From Paucimonas sp. (GTDB taxonomy: Bacteria > Pseudomonadota > Gammaproteobacteria > Pseudomonadales > Pseudomonadaceae), in the NCBI GenBank assembly GCA_031253995.1, contig JAIRVG010000065.1, forward strand, positions 62,001-126,000: a stretch of DNA of 64,000 bases. The letters are read 5' to 3'. Under the pieces are notes generated by a model, which worked only from the letters and a program-made list of their open reading frames with translations, did not search any database and was not told the origin of the DNA. The translations under genes and the position numbers were made by a program. Positions 44,409 through 53,045 of the stretch are shown piece by piece; the stretch's first letter is position 1, and each line of letters opens with the position of its first letter.

Positions 44409-45185
44409 ATGAGCATCGATATCAACGCCGTCGCCGACACCCTGGTCCAGGCCCGCAAGACCCGCACCCCGGTGGAGCGCCTGGTACCCGCCGGCACCCC
44501 GACCAGCATCGAGGACGCCATGCGCATCCAGCAGGAAGTGATGCGCCGCCGCGTTGCCAAGGGTGACCGCATCGTCGGCTTCAAGCTGGGCAATATCGCC
44601 AAGGCCATGCAGAGCAAGTTCGGCGTCGACCAGCCGGACTTCGGCTACCTCTACGACTCGCATTTCCGCTACGAGCGCCATCGCCTGAGCCACGAGGAAT
44701 TCATCGCGCCCTATGTCGAGCTGGAGCCGGCGTTCGTGTTGAAGGAAGACCTGGGCGGCGCCCATGTCACCGTAGCCGACGTGATCTCGGCCACTGACTA
44801 TGTCGTGCCGTCGCTGGAGATCATCGATTCCAGCGTCAAGGACTGGAAGATCGGCATCTTTGAAACCCTGGCCGACGGTGCCTCGGTGGGCGCGGTGCTG
44901 CTGTCGTCGCAGCCACGCCGGCTGACCGAACTGAACCTGTCGGACATGGCCGGCGAGATCCGCTTCAACGGCGAGGTGGTGGCCAGCGGCAACACCAACG
45001 CGGTGTTCGGCAATCCGGTGTCGGCCATCGCCTGGTTGTGCCGCCGTGTCGCGACTTTCGGCGTGACCTTCAAGAAGGGCGACGTGATCCTGCCCGGCAG
45101 TTGCCTGGCGGCGGTGGAAATGGTGCCGGGTACCCAGGTGGTGGGCAGCTTCGCCGGCTGGGAAATCGCATTCGACTACGTTTGA
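44409..45185 (+). CDS. 2-keto-4-pentenoate hydratase / oxalocrotonate decarboxylase family protein
   Basis: A 258-residue member of the MhpD/HpcG/DmpH group in the FAH superfamily. The metal-binding acidic residues appear as E104, E106 (VELEPAFVL) and E137 (SLEIIDSS), followed by DWK. These enzymes hydrate 2-oxo-4-enoates or decarboxylate 4-oxalocrotonate in ring-cleavage pathways. It lies 21 bp after the reductase fusion and 15 bp before the aldehyde dehydrogenase, so the operon probably opens a ring or chain to a 2-oxo-enoate. Hydratase and decarboxylase members cannot be told apart here. Confidence 0.88.
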   Translation: MSIDINAVADTLVQARKTRTPVERLVPAGTPTSIEDAMRIQQEVMRRRVAKGDRIVGFKLGNIAKAMQSKFGVDQPDFGYLYDSHFRYERHRLSHEEFIAPYVELEPAFVLKEDLGGAHVTVADVISATDYVVPSLEIIDSSVKDWKIGIFETLADGASVGAVLLSSQPRRLTELNLSDMAGEIRFNGEVVASGNTNAVFGNPVSAIAWLCRRVATFGVTFKKGDVILPGSCLAAVEMVPGTQVVGSFAGWEIAFDYV

Positions 45186-45200
45186 ACCCTGGGAGTGAAT

Positions 45201-46775
45201 ATGTCGTTACTGGGTAGAAACCTGATTGGCCAGGCGCAAGTGCTCGGCCTGAATGCTGCTTTCCATGGCATCGAGGCGGCGACCGGCGAGCAACTGCAGC
45301 CGGGCTTCGGTGGTGCCACGGCAGAAGATCTGCAACGGGCCTGCGCCCTGGCGCGGGATGCCTTCGACGTCTATCGGGAAACCTCGCTGGAGCAGCGTGC
45401 GCAATTCCTCGAACGCATCGCTACGAACATCCTCGACCTCGGCGATGAACTGGTGGAGCGCTGCATGGCCGAGACCGGCCTGCCACGGGCGCGCATCGAA
45501 GGCGAGCGCGGGCGTACCGTGACCCAATTGCGCCTGTTCGCTGCGGTGGTGCGTGACGGCAGCTTCCTCGACGTGCGCATCGACCCGGCCCAGCCACAGC
45601 GCCAGCCGCTGCCACGGGTGGACCTGCGGCTGCGCAATATCGCCGTCGGGCCGGTGGCGGTGTTCGGTGCGTCCAACTTCCCGCTGGCGTTCTCGGTGGC
45701 CGGTGGCGATACCGCTTCGGCGCTGGCAGCGGGCTGCCCGGTGGTGGTCAAGGCGCACTCGGCCCATCCCGGGACCTCGGAGCTGGTCGGCCGCGCCATC
45801 CAGCGTGCGGTAAAGGAAAGCGAGCTGCCGGAAGGCGTGTTCTCGCTGCTGTTCGATTCCGGCCGCAGCATCGCGCAAGGCCTGGTGGCCGATCCACGGA
45901 TCAAGGCGGTGGGCTTCACCGGCTCGCGGGCCGCGGGCACGGCGTTGATGCATATCGCTGCCGCGCGACCGGAGCCGATCCCGGTGTATGCGGAAATGAG
46001 TTCGATCAATCCGGTGATCCTGTTGCCGGGTGCCCTGGCTGAACGTGGCGCGGCGATCGGCAAGGCCTTCGTCGGGTCGCTGACCATGGGCGCGGGGCAG
46101 TTCTGCACCAACCCCGGCTTGTTGATCGCGGTGGAAGGCGAGGGCTTGCAGGCGTTCATCGACAGCGCCAGCGAGGCGCTGGGGCAGGCGGCGGCACAGA
46201 CCATGCTGACCCCCGGCATCCACGCCAGCTATTGCCGTGGCGTGGCGGCGTTGCAGGCGCATCCGCGGGTCGTGCAGTTGGGGCTGGGGATCGAAGGTGG
46301 TACCCACCAGGGCCGTGCGGCGCTGTTCGCCACCTCGGCGGAGGATTTCATCGCCGATGCTCATCTGCGCGAGGAAGTGTTCGGATCGGCGTCGTTGTTG
46401 GTGCGCTGCCAGGACAGTGCGCAGGTCAGCCGGGTGATCGAGGTGCTGGAAGGGCAATTGACGGCGGCGCTGCACCTGAGCGAAGCAGACTATCCGGCGG
46501 CGCGGGGATTGATCCCGCAGTTGGAACTGAAGGTCGGGCGGATCCTGCTCAACGGTTTCGGCACCGGGGTCGAGGTGGCCCATGCCATGGTGCATGGCGG
46601 GCCGTTCCCGGCGACTTCGGATACGCGGACGACGTCGGTGGGCAGCCTGGCGATCGCACGGTTCCTGCGGCCGGTGTCGTACCAGGATTTCCCGCAGGCG
46701 TTGCTGGTGGCGGCGTTGCAGGATGGTAATCCGGATGCGCTGCCGCAGCGGGTGGATGGGGTTTTGAAGTACTGA
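45201..46775 (+). CDS. Aldehyde dehydrogenase, alpha-ketoglutarate-semialdehyde dehydrogenase type
   Basis: A 524-residue NADP-type dehydrogenase of the 2,5-dioxovalerate dehydrogenase group: FGASNFPLAFSVAGGDTASA, GCPVVVKAHSAHPGTSELVG, catalytic Glu in YAEMSSINPV and Cys in GAGQFCTNPG. This class makes 2-oxoglutarate from its semialdehyde. The ATG at 45201 follows GGGAG; a GTG two codons earlier is possible. It closes the monooxygenase operon. A clear paralogue lies at 59954-61531 in the hydroxyproline cluster, suggesting that the pathway here also ends in 2-oxoglutarate semialdehyde or a similar C5 compound. Confidence 0.9.
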   Translation: MSLLGRNLIGQAQVLGLNAAFHGIEAATGEQLQPGFGGATAEDLQRACALARDAFDVYRETSLEQRAQFLERIATNILDLGDELVERCMAETGLPRARIEGERGRTVTQLRLFAAVVRDGSFLDVRIDPAQPQRQPLPRVDLRLRNIAVGPVAVFGASNFPLAFSVAGGDTASALAAGCPVVVKAHSAHPGTSELVGRAIQRAVKESELPEGVFSLLFDSGRSIAQGLVADPRIKAVGFTGSRAAGTALMHIAAARPEPIPVYAEMSSINPVILLPGALAERGAAIGKAFVGSLTMGAGQFCTNPGLLIAVEGEGLQAFIDSASEALGQAAAQTMLTPGIHASYCRGVAALQAHPRVVQLGLGIEGGTHQGRAALFATSAEDFIADAHLREEVFGSASLLVRCQDSAQVSRVIEVLEGQLTAALHLSEADYPAARGLIPQLELKVGRILLNGFGTGVEVAHAMVHGGPFPATSDTRTTSVGSLAIARFLRPVSYQDFPQALLVAALQDGNPDALPQRVDGVLKY

Positions 46776-46876
46776 GAAGGATTGCCCGCAAGGGTGATGC
46801 GGCGGTGCTGCTCACAAGGTGCGCCGCCGGTTTTTACTGCATATCGGGATTGATGGTGCTCTCGACGCGGATCACC

Positions 46877-46924
46877 AAAAAAAAGGTGGGCTCCATTACA
46901 AATGGATAACCCACCTCCCTTTTT
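46877..46924. terminator. Bidirectional terminator between ALDH and IclR genes
   Basis: GGTGGG...CCCACC with inner arms TCCATT/AATGGA. It is preceded by eight As (46877-46884) and followed by CCTTTTT, so it can stop transcription in both directions. It overlaps the last codons of the iclR-type gene. Confidence 0.85.
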
Positions 46925-47729
46925 ACCCCTGGCCTTCCTGCAACAGCGCCGCAATCAGGTTCGCCGTGGTCCGCAACGGCCCGACGATGCTCTCGATGCT
47001 CCGCGCATGCATGCGCTGCGACGGTCCGGTCACCGCCAGCACGCCGATCAGCCGCCCGGCCCGATCCCGCACCCCCACCCCCAGGGCGAACAGGCTCTCT
47101 TCCAGCTCGTCATCCACCACCGCATAGCCCCGCTCGCGGATTTCAGCCAGCGACGCGATCAGCTTCTCGCGATCGGTGATGGTCCGGCTGGCCATGCCCG
47201 GCAGGGTCGCCGGCAGCAACTGGCGCACTTTCTCGTCGCTCAGTTCGGCCAGGACCATCTTGCCCGTGGCACTGGCATGAATCGGGAAATCGGTGCCCAC
47301 GTAACCCTTGGACAAGGTCAGCAGGCGCGAGCCATGGGCCTCGGCGATCAGGTCGAAATCGGCATCGCCGTTGACCACCGCATAGCCGATCATCTCGTTC
47401 AGGTCGTCGGCGATGCTCTTCAGGATCGGTTGCAGCTTGTTGATGATGCCCTTGTACGGATCGGCCAGGCGGCCGAGGCGGGCGATCTTCCAGCCCAGCT
47501 TGTACTTGTTGTCGGTGCGCTCGACGAAGCCGGTCTGTTCCAGGCTCAGCAGCAGGCGGAAGGCAGTGGGGCGAGGCATGCCGGCGTGCTGCGCCAGCTC
47601 GGTCACGGTAACGCCGTCCAGGTGCCGGCCCAGCTCGGTCAGCAGGGCCATCGCCTTGACCACGGACTTGTTGTTGAAGTCCGGGCTGCTTTCGTTGTTG
47701 TCCTGGAGGTTGTCGGTATCTGTAGACAC
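46923..47729 (-). CDS. IclR-family transcriptional regulator
   Basis: A 268-residue regulator. The N-terminal winged helix (about 20-80: KAMALLTELGRHLDGVTVTE, MPRPTAFRLLLSLEQTGFV) is followed by the IclR effector domain (GTDFPIHASATGKMVLAELS, LGVGVRDRAGRLIGVLAVTG). It converges on the end of the monooxygenase operon and is the best local candidate to bind the GTTC-N7-GAAC boxes at 41707 and 41914. It lies on the same strand as the OprD/aconitase operon, 149 bp after the porin stop, so control of that operon is also possible. Confidence 0.9.
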   Translation of the reverse strand: MSTDTDNLQDNNESSPDFNNKSVVKAMALLTELGRHLDGVTVTELAQHAGMPRPTAFRLLLSLEQTGFVERTDNKYKLGWKIARLGRLADPYKGIINKLQPILKSIADDLNEMIGYAVVNGDADFDLIAEAHGSRLLTLSKGYVGTDFPIHASATGKMVLAELSDEKVRQLLPATLPGMASRTITDREKLIASLAEIRERGYAVVDDELEESLFALGVGVRDRAGRLIGVLAVTGPSQRMHARSIESIVGPLRTTANLIAALLQEGQG

Positions 47730-47878
47730 GGCTCGTCCTTAGTGAAGCTGTCCGGGGAGGCAGGAGTGGCAGTCTACAGACTTTTGCGGGGCAGGGATTG
47801 CCTGGGGGCGCCGTGGGGGGTGTTGTTCCAGCCACCGGAACAGATCACCACGGCACCCCGAGGTAGCGGGTAAACGGA

Positions 47879-49150
47879 CTACAGGAACTTGAGCTGATAG
47901 CTCAGGATCACCCGGTTCTCGTCGGCGCTGTCGGCATAGTTCGAGCGATTGGTGGCATTCCTCCAGCGCAAAGACAGGTTTTTCAACGGCCCGCTCTGGA
48001 CCGTGTAGGTCAGGTCCGTCGCGCGTTCCCATTCCTTGCCATCGTCCCCGGCAGCCCGCAGGGCAGCGCCGCGAACCGTGCGGATGTGCTCGGGATCGAC
48101 CTGGTCGCCTTTCACGTAGCGCAGGTTGAACGTCAGCCCCGGCACCCCCAGCGCGGCGAAATCGTAGTCGTAGCGCAGATGCCAGGCCCGTTCGTCCTGC
48201 ATCGCGAAGGTGCTGACCAGCATCTCGCTGAACAGGTAGGTGTCGCTGCCGTTGAGATAGGCATAGGCCGTGTCCCCCGAGCCCTTCTGGTAGCCACCGC
48301 TGAAACCGTGCCCGCCTGTCTTGTAGCCGAAGCTGGAACTCAGGGTCCGGTTGTCCACCTCGCCCGCCAGCGCACGTCCGTCCTCCCCGGCGACGAAGTA
48401 GCGCAGCTCGCCGAACACCTTGCCGTCACCCACAGGCTGACTGAATTGCAGCCCGGCATAGTCGCGCCGGTAGATATCGTCGAGCCGCGCATGGTGGTAG
48501 CTCAGTGTCAGCACTCCGAGCTTGTAGTCCAGCCCGGCATAATCCATCCCGTCGCTGCGCGCGCTGCTGGCGTAAGCCCCGGACATGCCGCTGACGGCCA
48601 GGTCTTCGAAATCCGAAGAATCCCGATACTTCACCTGGTCGATCCGCCCCAGCGTCACCGTGAGATTGTCGATATCCGAGGACGTCAGCAGCCCGCCATT
48701 GAACACCTGCGGCAGCAACCGGCTGTAGTTGGCTGCGAGCAGCGGCAGGGTCGGTGTCAGCGCGCCGATACGCAGCTCGCTGTTCGCCAGGCGCACCTTG
48801 GCCGTAGGGGCGAAGGTGGAGAAGTCGTCCGCCGCTCGCAGCCCGGCATTGCGCGGCAGCAACCCGGTACCGCTGCGATCCGGGCTGGAGTCGAGCTTGA
48901 TGCCGAGCAGGCCAAGGGCATCCAGGCCAAAGCCGACCGTGCCTTCGGTGTACCCGGACTGCACCTTGAGCACGAAGCCCTGGGCCCATTCCTCGCGTTT
49001 CGACTGGCTGGCCTCGGCATTGCGAAAATCGCGGCTGAAGTAGAAGTTGCGGATCTCCAGCCCTGCCTTGGTATCCCCCACGAAATCGGCCATGACCTGG
49101 CCCGAACCCAACCCCACGCCCAGCAGGATGACGCTGTGCCCGAGCCTCAT
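47879..49150 (-). CDS. OprD-family outer-membrane porin
   Basis: A 423-residue substrate-selective porin of the Occ family, with a signal peptide (1-21, ending VMA) and the 18-strand barrel signatures DTKAGLEIRNFYFSRDF and ALGLLGIKLDSSPDRSGTGL. It ends KFL rather than the common terminal Phe. Its start overlaps the stop of the MFS gene (ATGA), so porin and inner-membrane transporter are made together for the same carboxylate-type substrate. Confidence 0.92.
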   Translation of the reverse strand: MRLGHSVILLGVGLGSGQVMADFVGDTKAGLEIRNFYFSRDFRNAEASQSKREEWAQGFVLKVQSGYTEGTVGFGLDALGLLGIKLDSSPDRSGTGLLPRNAGLRAADDFSTFAPTAKVRLANSELRIGALTPTLPLLAANYSRLLPQVFNGGLLTSSDIDNLTVTLGRIDQVKYRDSSDFEDLAVSGMSGAYASSARSDGMDYAGLDYKLGVLTLSYHHARLDDIYRRDYAGLQFSQPVGDGKVFGELRYFVAGEDGRALAGEVDNRTLSSSFGYKTGGHGFSGGYQKGSGDTAYAYLNGSDTYLFSEMLVSTFAMQDERAWHLRYDYDFAALGVPGLTFNLRYVKGDQVDPEHIRTVRGAALRAAGDDGKEWERATDLTYTVQSGPLKNLSLRWRNATNRSNYADSADENRVILSYQLKFL

Positions 49151-50463
49151 TTCGCCACCTGCTCTTTCGGCAGGCCCCAGAGAATCACACCGACGCAGAT
49201 CACGCAGAATGGCGCCAGGGCGAGCATGCCCATGTAGGTGTTGCCGGTCAGGTCATTGATCCAGCCCACCAGCAGCGGCGCGACCATGCCGCTCAGTTGC
49301 CCCACGGTGTTGATCGCCGCGATGCCGCCGGCGATCGCCAACCCGGCGAAGGCCTGCTGGGGAATGGTCCAGAAGATCGGGATGGCGATGAACACGCCCG
49401 CCGTGGCAAGGATCAGGAAGCTGGTCAGCAGCACGTAGTGATCGTTGAAGAAGCACGCCGCGAAGTAGCCGATGGCCCCCACCGCCATGCATTGCCACAG
49501 GTACTTGCGCCGCTCGCCCGAGGCATCGGAGCGGCGGGTGACGATGATCATGCCGACGGCGGCCACCAGATAGGGCAGGGCCGTGAGGAAACCGACCGCC
49601 AGCTGGTTCTTCACCCCGGCCGAGCTGATCAGGTGCGGCATCCAGAAGTTCAGGCCGTAGCCGGTGAGCTTGATCATGAAATAGATCACCGAGAGGATCG
49701 CCACTTCGCGGGTGAAGATCACCTTCAGCAGCGAGGCATGGATCGGCTTGCTCTCCTTGCGGTCGTTGTCGAGGTTGCGCTGGAGGATGTCCTTTTCTGC
49801 CTGGTTCAGCCATTTCGCCGACTGGATATCACGGTCCAGGCGGAACAGCACGATCACCCCGAGCAGCGCGCAAGGCAGGCCCGACAGCACGAACAGCCAG
49901 TGCCAGCCGGCCAGGCCGAGGAAGCCGTTCATGTATTCGAGGATGAAGCCCGACACCGGCGCACCGAGCATCCCCGACAGCGGGATGGAGAGGAACCACA
50001 GGCCGTTCATGCTCGCCAGGTTCTTCTTTGGGAACCAGCAGGCGAGGTAGAACAGCAGCGCCGGTCCGAAGCCGGCCTCCATCACCCCGATCAGGAAGCG
50101 CAGGAAGTACAGGGTGAATTCGTTGTAGGCGAACACCAGGGCGGCGGTGGCCAGGCCCCAGGAGACCATGATCCGGCAGATCCAGCTGGGCGCGCCGTAG
50201 CGTTTCAGGCCGTAGCTGCTGGGCACCTCGAAGAGCACGTAGCCGAAGAAGAAGATGCTCGCGGCAAAGCCGTAGGCCGCGTCGCTCAGGCCCAGTTCGG
50301 CCTGCATCTGGGTCTTGGCGAAGCTGATGTTGATGCGGTCGAAATACGAGAACAGGAAGCAGACGATCGTCAGCGGCAGGATGCGCCAGGCGACGCGGCG
50401 GTAGAGCAGCAGTTCCTGCAGGTCGCGAGCGCCGCTGTCAGCGCTCTGGGTCAGGGTGGTCAT
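49147..50463 (-). CDS. MFS transporter, anion:cation symporter (ACS) family
   Basis: A 438-residue transporter with 12 segments. FLFSYFDRINISFAKTQMQA in segment 1, GYVLFEVPSSYGLKRYGAPS and FLIGVMEAGFGPALLFYLAC fit the ACS family (tartrate, galactarate, phthalate and other organic anions). The ATG at 50463 is chosen because homology starts just after it; upstream frame to 50577 crosses the RraA gene. It is coupled to the OprD porin by an ATGA overlap. Confidence 0.9.
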   Translation of the reverse strand: MTTLTQSADSGARDLQELLLYRRVAWRILPLTIVCFLFSYFDRINISFAKTQMQAELGLSDAAYGFAASIFFFGYVLFEVPSSYGLKRYGAPSWICRIMVSWGLATAALVFAYNEFTLYFLRFLIGVMEAGFGPALLFYLACWFPKKNLASMNGLWFLSIPLSGMLGAPVSGFILEYMNGFLGLAGWHWLFVLSGLPCALLGVIVLFRLDRDIQSAKWLNQAEKDILQRNLDNDRKESKPIHASLLKVIFTREVAILSVIYFMIKLTGYGLNFWMPHLISSAGVKNQLAVGFLTALPYLVAAVGMIIVTRRSDASGERRKYLWQCMAVGAIGYFAACFFNDHYVLLTSFLILATAGVFIAIPIFWTIPQQAFAGLAIAGGIAAINTVGQLSGMVAPLLVGWINDLTGNTYMGMLALAPFCVICVGVILWGLPKEQVAK

Positions 50464-50524
50464 CGGGTGTCTCCATTGTTGTAGTTGTCGGAGAGTCAGG
50501 TGCTGCGTGCAGCAGCCATCGGTT

Positions 50525-51007
50525 TTATCGGTTCGGCGGATCGAGCGCCTGTCGGGCCAGCAGCACGCCGTCCTCATCGGCGTACAGCCAGTCCCCCGGC
50601 TCGACGGTCACGCCGCCCAGCAGCAGGGGTACATCGATCTTTCCGCCCTCACGGTTATGCGAGCGTTGCGGCCAGGAGCCGAGGGCGAGAATGCCCAGGT
50701 CCAGTCCGGCCAGGACCCGGCGGTCACGGAGGTTGCCGTTGACCAGCACGCCGGCCCAACCATTGGCCAGGGCCAGCGCACCCAGGCGATCACCCAGCAG
50801 CGCACCGGGATCGCCACCGGCCTCGATCACCAGTACGCGGCCGGCGCCAGGCTGCGCCAGCAACTGGCGGATCTCGCCATTGCAGCCCAGGGCGTAGAGC
50901 GTCACCACCGGGCCGCTGAACTGGCGTCGCGCGCCGAACCACTGCCAGTTGCCCGGCAGGATACGCAGGTCGGCGCCGTGCTGGTCGCACAGGTCGGCGG
51001 TGTTCAT
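50525..51007 (-). CDS. RraA-like aldolase/decarboxylase family protein
   Basis: A 160-residue protein of the RraA / 4-hydroxy-4-methyl-2-oxoglutarate (HMG) aldolase fold. The key loop VLVNGNLRDRRVLAGLDLGI contains the conserved Arg-Asp used for metal and substrate; the tail VEPGDWLYADEDGVLLA is also typical. Such enzymes cleave 4-carboxy-4-hydroxy-2-oxoadipate or decarboxylate oxaloacetate. Next to an aconitase-type hydratase this suggests cleavage of a hydroxylated tricarboxylate. Its start overlaps the aconitase stop (ATGA). At 160 residues it is somewhat short for an aldolase member (210-230), nearer to RraA itself. Confidence 0.82.
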   Translation of the reverse strand: MNTADLCDQHGADLRILPGNWQWFGARRQFSGPVVTLYALGCNGEIRQLLAQPGAGRVLVIEAGGDPGALLGDRLGALALANGWAGVLVNGNLRDRRVLAGLDLGILALGSWPQRSHNREGGKIDVPLLLGGVTVEPGDWLYADEDGVLLARQALDPPNR

Positions 51008-52950
51008 GCCACCTCCGCCTGCAGTTCGGCGAAGCTGGCAAGACGCCCGAGCAAGGCGCTGGCCGCCACGGTGTAGGGGCTGCCCAGCCAGACCTGGCCC
51101 GGTCCGGAGCGGCCGGGGACGTTGCGGTTGATGGCGCTGATGGTGACCTGTTCGGCGCGGGTCGAGGAGCCCGGCCCGCAGTTCGCGCAGGCGCCGCAGC
51201 CGGGCATGATCAGTTCCACGCCCATCTGCCGGAAGGTTTCCAGGTAACCCTGTTCACGGCAGTAGTCGCGCACCGCCAGGGTGCCGAACTGCAGGTACAG
51301 GCGTGTGTGGTCGGCAACCTTCAGGCCACGCGCCAGGCCCCAGGCCAGCACCTCGTGGTAGTAGTCGAAGTCCTCGCGCTTGCCGGCGGTGCAGGAGCCG
51401 CCGTAGGCGATGTCTACCGCCACCGGCGCGTCCAGCTGGTCGAGGGCCATGCCGTTGCCCGGGTCGCCCGGCGCCGCCACCAGCGGCGACAAGCGCGAGC
51501 AGTCGATGACGATGTGTTCCTTGTATTCGGCGTCGGCGTCGCTGAACAGCCAGTCCTCCAGCGTCACCTCGATGCCCCGGCGCTCGCGCAGAAACTCCAC
51601 CACCTTGTGGTCCGGCGCGACGATCCCGGTGAAGCCACCCAGCTCGGCGACCATGTTGGTCAGGGTCGCGCGCTCGTCGACGGACAGGCTGCTCGCCGCC
51701 TCGCCGCAGTATTCGAACACCGCGCCAATGGCCTGGCCCTGGCGGATCGGCTCGCTGCGCAAGAGTTCGAGGACGATGTCCTTGGCGGTGACGTCGTCGC
51801 GCAAGCGGCCGGTGAGCTCGACCTTGATGACCTCCGGCATGCGGCAGCGGATGAAGCCGGTGACCCAGCTGTTGGCGATATCCGTGGCCCCGGCACCGAA
51901 GGCCAGGCAGCCGAGGGCACCGGAGTGCGGCGAGTGCGAGTCGGTACCCACCACCACCTGGCCGGGCAGGGCGTGCAGTTCGCTCATCAAGGCGTGGCAG
52001 ATGCCTTCCGAGCCGCTCTCGCCCTTCAGTGCACCGTGGGCCAGCACCGGGTAGCGGCGCACGAAGTCGTCGTGGGCCGAAGCCAGCCCGCCGACGGCGG
52101 CCAGCAGGTTGTCGCGGATATGCGGGTAGCTCTGGTTGGCGAGGATCAGGTGGTCCTGGAAGGCGATGATCTCGTGGGGGCGGGCCAGTTCCAGGTCCTC
52201 GCCGAAGGCCTCGTGCATGAAGTGCGCGCACATGCCGGTGAAGTAGTCGTGGCTGAAGCGCCAGTCGGCGGAGAGGAACAGGCCGTCGCCACGCGCCACC
52301 TCGCCGGCGGGCGCGACACGACGGCGCTCGATGATCTTTTCCACCAGGGTCAGGGGCCGGTGAGTGGGCAGGGGATTGAACACTTTCTGCGGCTGGCGCG
52401 GCAGGTGCAGCTTGCTGTAGGCCAGCAGGCCGCCGGCGCGGATCACGTCCTGGGTCACGGCGTCGCGGCCGACCAGGAATTCCTCAAGGTCGATGGCTTC
52501 GCCGTTGCGGATGCGCTCGATCAGGGAGAAGTCGGTGGAGGTATAGATGCCGATGTTGTCGCAGTTCTGCCGGTAGATGCGCTCGAAGCTCTCGGCGATG
52601 ATCAGGCGGATGCCGGCGGATTTTTCCGCCAGCGGGCTGGACTCGCGGGACGAGCCCTTGCCGTAGCGCTTGCCGGCGACGGTGATCCCGAAGCCGCCGT
52701 TCTTCACCGCATCGTTGCCGATGGGCAGCTGGCCTTCGGTCTTGAAGCCCACGTAGGGGTAGGCGCCCAGGCGTGAGTCGTAGGTCATCATGATCACCAC
52801 CGGGGTGATCTCGTCGGTGGAGATGTTGTCCCGCAGCGGCAGCGCTTGCGCAAGGTCGATATCGCGACCGGCGAGTTGTGCGGCGACGGCTTCGTGGCTA
52901 CAGGACAGGAAAAGAAAGCGGCCGTCGAATTGGATTTTTCTTGTAGTCAT
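51004..52950 (-). CDS. Aconitase/isopropylmalate isomerase-family hydratase with N-terminal swivel domain
   Basis: A 648-residue iron-sulfur hydratase with reversed domain order. Residues ~1-190 are the LeuD/swivel part (LRDNISTDEITP; GKGSSRESSPLAEKSAG, loop 98-106; ESFERIYRQNCDNIG). Residues ~200-648 are the LeuC-like part: VVGTDSHSPHSGALG (334-348), the [4Fe-4S] ligands C520 (YGGSCTAGKREDF), C585 and C588 (PGCGACANCG), an extra Cys591, and NRNVPGRSG (608-616). In aconitase and most fused relatives the swivel domain is C-terminal. The ATG at 52950 follows GGAGATAACC. It leads an operon with RraA-like, ACS-MFS and OprD genes. It probably isomerises or hydrates a di- or tricarboxylic acid; which one is unknown. 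Confidence 0.88.
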   Translation of the reverse strand: MTTRKIQFDGRFLFLSCSHEAVAAQLAGRDIDLAQALPLRDNISTDEITPVVIMMTYDSRLGAYPYVGFKTEGQLPIGNDAVKNGGFGITVAGKRYGKGSSRESSPLAEKSAGIRLIIAESFERIYRQNCDNIGIYTSTDFSLIERIRNGEAIDLEEFLVGRDAVTQDVIRAGGLLAYSKLHLPRQPQKVFNPLPTHRPLTLVEKIIERRRVAPAGEVARGDGLFLSADWRFSHDYFTGMCAHFMHEAFGEDLELARPHEIIAFQDHLILANQSYPHIRDNLLAAVGGLASAHDDFVRRYPVLAHGALKGESGSEGICHALMSELHALPGQVVVGTDSHSPHSGALGCLAFGAGATDIANSWVTGFIRCRMPEVIKVELTGRLRDDVTAKDIVLELLRSEPIRQGQAIGAVFEYCGEAASSLSVDERATLTNMVAELGGFTGIVAPDHKVVEFLRERRGIEVTLEDWLFSDADAEYKEHIVIDCSRLSPLVAAPGDPGNGMALDQLDAPVAVDIAYGGSCTAGKREDFDYYHEVLAWGLARGLKVADHTRLYLQFGTLAVRDYCREQGYLETFRQMGVELIMPGCGACANCGPGSSTRAEQVTISAINRNVPGRSGPGQVWLGSPYTVAASALLGRLASFAELQAEVA

Positions 52951-53001
52951 GGTTATCTCCTCGATGCCCTGCATGTTAGGAACTGTGCAGCAGGGGCTGT
53001 A

Positions 53002-53016
53002 GTGATGAAAATTCAC
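53002..53016. promoter_or_regulatory. Candidate LysR box, aconitase/LysR intergenic region
   Basis: GTGATGAAAATTCAC: GTGA-N7-TCAC inverted repeat containing T-N11-A, in the 95-bp gap between the divergent aconitase and LysR genes, 29 bp from the LysR start. Confidence 0.5.
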
Positions 53017-53045
53017 GGCCGCCATCACCAAATATCGGGACCTCC

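Noticed and set aside
41781..44765. 994-codon minus-strand open frame across the monooxygenase operon
   Set aside because: It is the antisense shadow of three well-recognised plus-strand genes; its translation is His/Gly/Val-rich without family similarity.
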